Of a stretch of 64,000 nucleotides of DNA, positions 57,176 to 64,000 are shown piece after piece. The first letter of the stretch is position 1, and the number at the start of each line of letters is the position of its first letter. The DNA is from an uncultured bacterium (lineage in GTDB: Bacteria; Verrucomicrobiota; Kiritimatiellia; RFP12; UBA1067), in the NCBI GenBank assembly GCA_902779075.1, contig CACZAK010000009.1:4704-68703 (forward strand). Reading direction: 5' to 3'. Both the position numbers and the translations under genes were made by a program. A model generated the notes under the pieces. It saw only the letters and a program-made list of their open reading frames with translations. It ran no database searches and had not been told where the DNA came from.

Positions 57176-57940
57176 TTGAAACTTAAGGACTATATCGGCG
57201 AGACGACTTCATACGACAAGAAGTTGATGCTTGAGCGTAAGGAGCCTACGAGTTGGCTTAAGAGCGTCAGTGCGTTCGCCAACACGCAGGGCGGCAAGTT
57301 GCTGTTCGGCGTTGCGAACGATGGTTCGCTTGTCGGCCTTGCCGACGCACAGGGCGACTCCGAGTTCATCAGCGAGACGATCAAAATGCAGATGGACCCC
57401 GTGCCGGAGATCGACCTCTCGCTCCATGAGGAGGACGGCAGGCAATTCGTGGTTGTCGAGATAAAGTCTGGCTCCGAAACGCCGTACTACACTTTCGTCA
57501 GGGGACACCGTGACGCCTTCATCCGCATCGGCAAAATACTTCGCGCATACGATCTTGAATCGCAAAAGCGCGGGCGAGATTTCAAGGTGCTGTTCAGTTC
57601 AATTCACATGGGTTTTACGCTTGTATTGCCTAACTTGAACTACGGACAGACTGTTGAAGGGCTCGTGGGCGAAGTCTCGGAAGATGGCAGCGGCAAGTTC
57701 GGTTTGACGGGAAAATCCGGTGTCAAGGCAGTTGACGACGTGGATTGGGACGTGGATAAGAACGTGGTTAGGATTTTGGACGTGGTTAAGGGTGATCCCC
57801 ATATCACGCAGCAAGAGATTGCGACCCGTCTGAACTTGTCGCTTCGAGGTGTTGAGGATATGATAAAAAGAGCCAGGGAGAAAGGTCTCATTCGGCGCGT
57901 TGGCGGCAAACGCTTTGGCCATTGGGAGGTCGTGAAGTGA
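57176..57940 (+). CDS. AlbA_2/Schlafen-like ATP-binding domain protein
   Basis: The TTG at 57176 is used because the longer open frame would start inside the MITE copy and upstream of the promoter box. The 254-residue product has the AlbA_2 (AAA_4, PF04326) signature: RKEPTSWLKSVSAFANTQGG, LLFGVANDGSLVG, then FVVVEIKSGSETPYY. A winged-helix domain is at the C-terminus (ITQQEIATRLNLSLRGVEDM, then RVGGKRFGHWEVVK). Such proteins are often ATP-dependent transcription regulators or mobile-element cargo. No partner gene is linked. Confidence 0.8.
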   Translation: MKLKDYIGETTSYDKKLMLERKEPTSWLKSVSAFANTQGGKLLFGVANDGSLVGLADAQGDSEFISETIKMQMDPVPEIDLSLHEEDGRQFVVVEIKSGSETPYYTFVRGHRDAFIRIGKILRAYDLESQKRGRDFKVLFSSIHMGFTLVLPNLNYGQTVEGLVGEVSEDGSGKFGLTGKSGVKAVDDVDWDVDKNVVRILDVVKGDPHITQQEIATRLNLSLRGVEDMIKRAREKGLIRRVGGKRFGHWEVVK

Positions 57941-57950
57941 TGGCGGAACG

Positions 57951-57976
57951 GGTGGGGCGAGGCGTCCCGCCGAGCC
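57951..57976 (+). repeat. REP-like palindrome, GTGG type
   Basis: Starts 10 bases after the AlbA_2 stop; identical to 11453-11478. Confidence 0.82.
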
Positions 57977-58007
57977 GGAAGGAAAACGATTTGAAAGGAA
58001 CAACGAA

Positions 58008-61000
58008 ATGACAAAGAAACTGATGATGCTGGTTGCGGCGGTTGTCGCGGCATTTGGCGCGCGGGCCGCGACGGAAACGGTCGACGGCTACACGTGGACA
58101 TACCGCATCAACGGCGGCACGGCGGAGATATATGGAACATACAGGTCCAGCACGGATTCAAGTACGCCATGTGTCTCGCCATCACCTACAGGTGCCGTAA
58201 CAATCCCCTCCACGCTCGGCGGCAAGCCCATGACGAGCATCGAGGAATTAGCGTTCGCCGGTTGCAGCGGGCTTACGAGCGTGACGATACCTGACTCAGT
58301 GACGAGCATCGGGTCTCATGCGTTCTTCGGTTGTAGTGGCCTGACGAGTATGACCATCCCAGCAAGTGTGTCACGCATTGCGGAAAAAACATTCACCAAC
58401 TGTAGCGGTCTTACAAATGTGACGATATCCGGCAATGTTACGAGGATTGGGTATGCTGCATTCGCTGGTTGTAGTAGCCTGACGAACGTGACGATACCGG
58501 ATAGCGTGACGAGCATTGAAGATGGGACGTTCTATGTATGCAGTGGCCTGACAAGTGTGACGATCGGCAACGGCGTTACGAGCATTGGGCATGAGGCGTT
58601 CGCCGGTTGCAGCAGTCTTAGGAGCGTTACGATCCCGGACAGCGTTACGAGCATCGGGGATTCTGCGTTCATTGGTTGCAGCGGTTTGACGAATGTGACG
58701 ATTCCGAACAGTGTTACGAGGATTGTGCATGCTGCATTCGTCGAATGTAGTAGCCTAACGAACGTGACGATACCGGATAGCGTGACGAGTATCGGGAGTT
58801 ATGTGTTCGCCGGTTGCAGCGGTCTTACAAGTGTGACGATACCGAACAGTGTGACGAGCATTGAGTCATCTGCGTTCGCCGGTTGCAGCGGGCTTACGAG
58901 CGTGACGATACCGAACAGCGTTACGCGCATCGGGGGTTCTGCGTTCTCCGGTTGCAGCGGACTAGAGGAAATCACGCTGCCTTTCGTCGGCTTACGTCGC
59001 GGCAACACTGGTTCATCCGACTCTCTCTTCGGCTACATATTCGGCATATCGCCCTACTCTGGCGGCATTAAGACATGCCAATACTATTCCTCATCCTCAT
59101 CCTCAGACTACTACATACCTTCCAAACTGAAGAAGGTTGTGATAACCGATGAAACAGTTCTCGGCTATGGTGCTTTCTACAATTGCAGCGGTCTTACGAG
59201 CGTGACGATTCCGGACAGTGTGACGAGTATCGGGGATTCTGCGTTCAGAGGTTGCAGCGAGTCTCTTTTTGACACGACGACGATCCCAGGCGTTAAACTG
59301 GTGGATGGTTGGGTAATTGGCAACACGGGCTCGCTTTCCGGTAATCTAGATATGACAGGGGGTCGCGGTATCGGGGCTTCAGCGTTTTACAACTGCAGCG
59401 GCCTTACGAGCGTGACGATACCGGACAGCGTGATGAGTATCGGGGATTCTGCGTTCAGAGGTTGCAGCGGCCTTACGAGCGTGACGATACCGGACAGCGT
59501 GACGAGCATTGGATCTTATGCGTTCCGCGATTGCAACGGCCTTACGAGCGTGACGATACTGGACAGCGTGACGAGCATCGGCCAGTATGCGTTCTATGGT
59601 TGCAGCGGTCTTACGAGCGTGACCATACCGGACAGCGTGACGAGCATCGGGAATAATGCGTTTTACGGTTGCAGCGGTCTTACGAGCGTGACCATACCGG
59701 ACAGCGTGACGAGCATCGGGTCTTATGCGTTCCGCGGTTGCAGCGGTCTTAAGAGCGTGACCATACCGAACAGCGTGACGAGCATCGGGGGGTATGCGTT
59801 CTCCGGCTGCCGTGGTCTTACGAGCGTGACGATACTGAACAGCGTAACGCGCATCGAGGACCATGTGTTCTGGGGTTGCAGCGGACTAGAGGAAATCACG
59901 CTGCCTTTCGTCGGCGCACGTCGCGGCAACACTGGGTCGTCCGACTCTCTCTTCGGCTACATATTCGGCACATCGTCCTACTCTGGCGGTACGCAGGTGT
60001 CTCAATACTATTCCTCATCCTCATCCTCGCACAACTGCATACCTTCCAATCTGAAGAAGGTTGTGATAACCGACGAAACAGTTTTTGGCTATGGTGCTTT
60101 CTACCTTTGCAGTGGCCTTACGAGCGTGACGATCCCGGACTCGGTTACGAGCATCGGGGATTGTGCGTTCTCCTATTGCAGCGGCCTTACGAGCGTGACG
60201 ATACCGGGCAACGTGACGAGCATCGGGAGTTATGCGTTCCAGTATTGCAGCGGCCTTACGAGCGTGACGATCCCTGACAGTGTGACGAGCATCGGGGATC
60301 CTGCGTTCAGTGGTTGCAGTGGTCTGATGTCTATTTCTGTTGCTTCTGGAAATGTCAATTACAAGTCGGTAAACGGGCTGCTGTTGTCAAAAGATGGCAA
60401 GACGCTTATCGCAGGTGTAAATGGCGACGTGACGATACCTGACGGCGTGACGAGCATCGGGTCTTATGCGTTCTACAATTGCAGCGGGCTGAAGAGCGTG
60501 ATGATTCCGAACTCGGTGACGAGTATCGGGTCTTCTGCGTTCTACGGCTGCAGCAATCTGGCAAATGTCTATCTTTCAACAGAGTACACCGGTTCAATGA
60601 ACGGCTTCCCATCCAGTGTTGCATTTATTCGCTATAAGCCCAATCCGTTGGTCTCTTTCGACGCGGCGGGAGGCGAGGTTTCGCCCGTTTCATCGAGTTT
60701 TCGGTATGGTTCGGCATACGGAGACCTTCCGATCCCATCGCGCAACGGATATTCCTTTGGCGGATGGTCTTATGACGGGCTGCCGGTTTCAAGCGATACC
60801 ATTGTCTCTGCGCTTGATGACCACACGCTTGTTGCGCAGTGGCAGGCCAACCAGTACACGGTGACGTTCAACGCGAACGGGGGCACGGGCGGCAAAACGG
60901 TGACGCAGGACTGCGGCACCTCGCTTGTCGCGCCGACGGTGACGCGTACGGGCTACACGTTTACGGGCTGGTCACCGTCCGTACCGTCGATGATGCCGGC

Positions 61001-64000
61001 AGGGAATAAGACCTACACGGCGCAATGGCAGATTACCCAGTACACGGTGACATTTAACGCGAACGGCGGTACGGGCGGAAAGAGTGGGAAACAGGACTTT
61101 GGTTCGGTGATCGTCGCGCCGACGGTGACGCGCGAGGGCTACACGTTCACGGGTTGGTCGCCGTCTGTGGAGGCGACGGTTCCGGCGAATGATGTGACGT
61201 ACACGGCGCAATGGCAGGTCAACCAGTATACGGCGATGTTCAACGCGAACGGAGGCAAGGGGGGAAAGACTGTGACGCAGGACTACGGCACGTCGCTTAC
61301 CGCGCCGACGGTCACGAGAACTGGCTATACCTTCACGGGTTGGCAGCCGTCCGTGTTGTCGACGATGCCAGCTGAAAACAAGACTTATACCGCTCAGTGG
61401 CGGGTTAACCAATATACGGTGACGTTTAATGCGAATGGCGGGATGGGCAGCAAAAGCGGGAAGCAGGACTACGGATCGGCGATTGTCGCGCCGACGGTGA
61501 CGAGGGAATGGTTTAATTTCAGTGGTTGGTCGCCCGCCGTGGCGGCGACGGTTCCGGCGAATGACGTGACGTACACGGCGCAGTGGAAGCGGTGGGGCGA
61601 TTCGATTTCCGTATCCAAGATGGGCGGCAAGACGATGAAGCAGTTGTATCCCGACGACTATGCCACGATGACGACGGTGGTGCTGGAGGAGGGGATCACG
61701 GAACTGCCAGAAGGGTTCTTCGACGGTTGCGACAACGTGACGTCGGTGACATGGCCGTCCACACTCGTGGAGTTCGGAATCGACGACCTGCCGCAGAAGA
61801 TTCGGGCGTCGCTAGCGAACGATGAAAACGGCTTCATGATCTACAACAACTGGGTTCTGGACTTTCAGGACCGCAGCGCGGCGGCGGTGACGATTCCCGA
61901 AGGGATCGTCGGCATCGGGCGGAGAGCGTTCGCCGAGATGTATGATCTTGAGGCGGTGACAATGCCGGAGTCGCTCAGGTGCATCGCGAAGGGTGCTTTT
62001 GAAGGGTGTACGTACATCCAGAACTTGGATTTCATGTCCGGTCTGCGCCATGTGGGGGAGCGGGCGTTCTGCGACTGCTCGGCCATGCTGCGGGCGGCAT
62101 TTGCAGACGGGTTAGAGGATATGGGCGCGAATGCGTTTGATGGCTGCTGGCAGATGCGGTCCGTGCGACTGCCGGCCACGCTCGCTAACATCGGCGACAA
62201 TGTATTCTCCGGGTGCAGCGCGATTCGCGGCGTCACCGTGCCGACGCACCTGAAGACGATGCAGGAGCTTTTCCCGGCATCCTACTCGCAGATCGAGACT
62301 GCCGAGGTGGCAGAGGGCGAGACGACGGTGATGGACGACATGTTCGCGGGATGCGCCGCGCTGCGCGGCGGCGCGACGCAGACGGACATGTCTATGATCC
62401 CGAACACGGTGACGAACATAGGCGCACGGGCGTTCCAGGGCTGCACGTCGCTCACGGCGTTCGCCGTGCCGGACAGCGTTACCAGAATCGGTGAGTCCGT
62501 GTTCCGGGGCTGTTCCTCGCTCTGGAACGCGACGCTCTCGCGTAACCTGACGGAGATTCCCGACTACGCCTTCTACGGATGTTCGATGTTAGAGACGATG
62601 GTCGTTCCTGAACGCGTGAACTACCTTGGAAACAGTTTCTTCAGCGGTCGCACGAATCCGGTTCAGGGGCCTGTCATCGAAAACGCGCTCTACTATCTCT
62701 GCACCAATGCGCCTGCATGCCATTCCGGAGCTTACTCTGCGATAGCCGGAAACATGACAACGTACGTGCTTCGGGATTCGCGCAGCTGGGACGGGCGGCA
62801 GGGTTCGCGCACGTTGCCGCAGGCATGGAACGGATATCCTATCACCTACTGGACCCCCAACCGCTTCGACGTGACCTTCGACGCGAACGGCGGGCGGTTC
62901 GACTCCTCGGGCGGCTCCACGTGGAGCGAGCAGCAGATAACGGACACCACGTATGCCCTGCCGTCCACGGAGCCGGTACGGTCGGGCTGGGCGTTCGAGG
63001 GATGGTGGACGGAGCGGACCGGAGGCGCGGAGGTGCGGTACACGACGAAGGTGACTGCCACGCGGACGCATACAATCTACGCACACTGGCGTTCTCTTGG
63101 GGTTTCGATGACGGTGACGTTCAACTCGAACGGCGGAACGGTGGTGACGCCGGGCTCGCAGGACTACGTGCCGGGGCAGACGTTCGGCAACTTCCCCGTG
63201 CCGACGCGGCGCGGCTACACGTTCCAGGGATGGTGGACGGAGCCCGTGAACGGCATCCGCATGACCGAGGCTACGGCGGTTCCGGCGGCGGATATGGAGC
63301 TGTTCGCGCACTGGGAGCCTATCACGTACTACGTGCGTTTCCATGCAAACGGCGGCACGGGGGCGGATGTGGACCAGGCGTTCGTCTTTGACGGGCAGCA
63401 GGCTCTGGCCACGCACACGTTCACGCGGACGGGCTTCGCGTTTTCGGGGTGGGCCACCACGCAGAATGGGCAGGTCCGCTACGCGGAGAACGCCAGCGTG
63501 GTGAACCTGGGGGAGGTGCAGGACGAGGTCGTTGACCTCTACGCGGTGTGGTCGGGGGTGGGCTATTCCATCCGCTTCGACTCCAACGGCGGCACGGGAG
63601 TCATGGACAACCAGACCATCGCCGTCGGCGAGACGCAGAAGCTCCGGCCGTGCGCGTTCGTGCGGGCCGGCTATGCGTTCGCGGGATGGGCGCTTTCGCC
63701 CACGGACGCGGCGAACGGAACGGTGAGATACCGCGACGGCGAGGCGGTGAAGGACCTTGCAACCTCGAACGACGCGATTGTTCCGCTCTACGCCGTCTGG
63801 ATCCCCGTATATACCATAAATTTCCACCGCAACGACGCGAGCAACGAGAAGACGGCGGCGTACGACTTCGACTACGGCGTGGAGACGCGGATACCGTCGC
63901 TCAACTCGCTGGGCTGGGCGCGGCGCGGACTCGACTTCCTCGGCTGGGCGACGAGCCGGGCGAACGCCGACGCCGGGAAGGTGTGGAAGAAGGACTGGGC
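58008..64000 (+). CDS. Giant BspA-like LRR and Listeria-Bacteroides-repeat surface protein, 5' part
   Basis: ATG 58008 lies 8 bases after AAAGGA and starts a signal peptide (MTKKLMMLVAAVVAAFGARA). The frame stays open to the right edge, about 1997 codons. Residues about 75-850 are BspA-type leucine-rich repeats (LRR_5) with a 23-residue, 69-bp unit (SGLTSVTIPDSVTSIG). A block (SGLEEITLPFV, then GNTGSSDSLFGYIFG, then LKKVVITDETV) occurs twice, near 58965 and 59880. Then come Listeria-Bacteroides/InlB B-type repeats (YTVTFNANGGTGGK, GYTFTGW), more LRR_5 units (61690-62640) and further FDANGG-type repeats from 62870. Such proteins bind host matrix or glycans. Anchor and end lie outside the window. 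Confidence 0.85.
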   Translation, partial: MTKKLMMLVAAVVAAFGARAATETVDGYTWTYRINGGTAEIYGTYRSSTDSSTPCVSPSPTGAVTIPSTLGGKPMTSIEELAFAGCSGLTSVTIPDSVTSIGSHAFFGCSGLTSMTIPASVSRIAEKTFTNCSGLTNVTISGNVTRIGYAAFAGCSSLTNVTIPDSVTSIEDGTFYVCSGLTSVTIGNGVTSIGHEAFAGCSSLRSVTIPDSVTSIGDSAFIGCSGLTNVTIPNSVTRIVHAAFVECSSLTNVTIPDSVTSIGSYVFAGCSGLTSVTIPNSVTSIESSAFAGCSGLTSVTIPNSVTRIGGSAFSGCSGLEEITLPFVGLRRGNTGSSDSLFGYIFGISPYSGGIKTCQYYSSSSSSDYYIPSKLKKVVITDETVLGYGAFYNCSGLTSVTIPDSVTSIGDSAFRGCSESLFDTTTIPGVKLVDGWVIGNTGSLSGNLDMTGGRGIGASAFYNCSGLTSVTIPDSVMSIGDSAFRGCSGLTSVTIPDSVTSIGSYAFRDCNGLTSVTILDSVTSIGQYAFYGCSGLTSVTIPDSVTSIGNNAFYGCSGLTSVTIPDSVTSIGSYAFRGCSGLKSVTIPNSVTSIGGYAFSGCRGLTSVTILNSVTRIEDHVFWGCSGLEEITLPFVGARRGNTGSSDSLFGYIFGTSSYSGGTQVSQYYSSSSSSHNCIPSNLKKVVITDETVFGYGAFYLCSGLTSVTIPDSVTSIGDCAFSYCSGLTSVTIPGNVTSIGSYAFQYCSGLTSVTIPDSVTSIGDPAFSGCSGLMSISVASGNVNYKSVNGLLLSKDGKTLIAGVNGDVTIPDGVTSIGSYAFYNCSGLKSVMIPNSVTSIGSSAFYGCSNLANVYLSTEYTGSMNGFPSSVAFIRYKPNPLVSFDAAGGEVSPVSSSFRYGSAYGDLPIPSRNGYSFGGWSYDGLPVSSDTIVSALDDHTLVAQWQANQYTVTFNANGGTGGKTVTQDCGTSLVAPTVTRTGYTFTGWSPSVPSMMPAGNKTYTAQWQITQYTVTFNANGGTGGKSGKQDFGSVIVAPTVTREGYTFTGWSPSVEATVPANDVTYTAQWQVNQYTAMFNANGGKGGKTVTQDYGTSLTAPTVTRTGYTFTGWQPSVLSTMPAENKTYTAQWRVNQYTVTFNANGGMGSKSGKQDYGSAIVAPTVTREWFNFSGWSPAVAATVPANDVTYTAQWKRWGDSISVSKMGGKTMKQLYPDDYATMTTVVLEEGITELPEGFFDGCDNVTSVTWPSTLVEFGIDDLPQKIRASLANDENGFMIYNNWVLDFQDRSAAAVTIPEGIVGIGRRAFAEMYDLEAVTMPESLRCIAKGAFEGCTYIQNLDFMSGLRHVGERAFCDCSAMLRAAFADGLEDMGANAFDGCWQMRSVRLPATLANIGDNVFSGCSAIRGVTVPTHLKTMQELFPASYSQIETAEVAEGETTVMDDMFAGCAALRGGATQTDMSMIPNTVTNIGARAFQGCTSLTAFAVPDSVTRIGESVFRGCSSLWNATLSRNLTEIPDYAFYGCSMLETMVVPERVNYLGNSFFSGRTNPVQGPVIENALYYLCTNAPACHSGAYSAIAGNMTTYVLRDSRSWDGRQGSRTLPQAWNGYPITYWTPNRFDVTFDANGGRFDSSGGSTWSEQQITDTTYALPSTEPVRSGWAFEGWWTERTGGAEVRYTTKVTATRTHTIYAHWRSLGVSMTVTFNSNGGTVVTPGSQDYVPGQTFGNFPVPTRRGYTFQGWWTEPVNGIRMTEATAVPAADMELFAHWEPITYYVRFHANGGTGADVDQAFVFDGQQALATHTFTRTGFAFSGWATTQNGQVRYAENASVVNLGEVQDEVVDLYAVWSGVGYSIRFDSNGGTGVMDNQTIAVGETQKLRPCAFVRAGYAFAGWALSPTDAANGTVRYRDGEAVKDLATSNDAIVPLYAVWIPVYTINFHRNDASNEKTAAYDFDYGVETRIPSLNSLGWARRGLDFLGWATSRANADAGKVWKKDW
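58240..60560 (+). repeat. 69-bp tandem LRR_5-coding units
   Basis: About two dozen near-identical units around GGCCTTACGAGCGTGACGAT, interrupted by two copies of a longer non-LRR block. High identity suggests recent expansion or gene conversion. Confidence 0.85.

Overview
The window looks like part of a chromosome from an anaerobic, probably gut-associated bacterium of the PVC group; a Kiritimatiellota- or Verrucomicrobiota-like host is the best guess. The reasoning is family content, not a database match. It has very large surface proteins (tandem discoidin-like and autotransporter-like repeats, BspA-type LRRs, Listeria-Bacteroides repeats), formylglycine-enzyme-fold proteins, an HzsA-related cytochrome/propeller protein, a dockerin-cohesin gene pair, Tat-exported Gfo/Idh/MocA and TIM-barrel sugar enzymes, a flavodiiron protein (anaerobe) and a eukaryotic-like Ser/Thr kinase. 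The DNA is GC-rich, so long antisense open frames are common and were discarded. No rRNA, tRNA or convincing CRISPR array was seen.

Layout. 2-3391 is the 3' end of a giant repeat adhesin. 3723-6074 holds an exported EEP-family phosphatase/nuclease, an Rpn/PD-(D/E)XK transposase-like gene and a truncated formylglycine-enzyme remnant. 6173-10741 is a three-gene operon (HzsA-related protein, mannonate dehydratase-like protein, amidotransferase-like protein). 10742-12471 is gene-poor and full of repeats, including a 138-bp inverted-repeat element with a 9-bp target duplication. 12472-16475 is a defence/toxin-like island: DUF3990 ADP-ribosyltransferase-fold genes with small partners, and an AAA ATPase paired with a possible PD-(D/E)XK nuclease. 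16472-23741 holds a formylglycine-enzyme-fold protein with a variable-looking tail, a REP-associated tyrosine transposase (RAYT), and a dockerin protein followed by a cohesin protein. 23950-29649 is a Ser/Thr kinase plus four lipoproteins, closed by a strong terminator. 29774-36389 carries a glycosyltransferase-like membrane protein, a NERD protein, prc, dapF and pyrF. 36446-47583 is one tightly overlapping operon (MoxR ATPase, ABC exporter, DUF58, triple-VWA protein). 47584-53976 holds an M20 peptidase, argJ, a flavodiiron protein and an orphan aryl-polyene-like pair. 54052-56556 is a sugar isomerase/oxidoreductase pair. 56649-57976 is a repeat cluster around an AlbA_2/Schlafen-like gene. 58008-64000 is the 5' part of a giant BspA/InlB-like surface protein.

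The most unusual theme is repeat biology. Short palindromes of a REP type (a GTAG, GGAG or GTGG tetranucleotide followed by a GC-rich hairpin) occur between genes and also inside at least four coding sequences without breaking the frame. A RAYT gene, the kind of enzyme that moves REPs, lies in the same window and carries large palindromes in its own 3' end. Heptameric and nonameric arrays also lie inside genes. A second theme is a recurrent extended -10 promoter (TGGTATAAT), several copies of which lie so close to start codons that leaderless mRNAs are likely.
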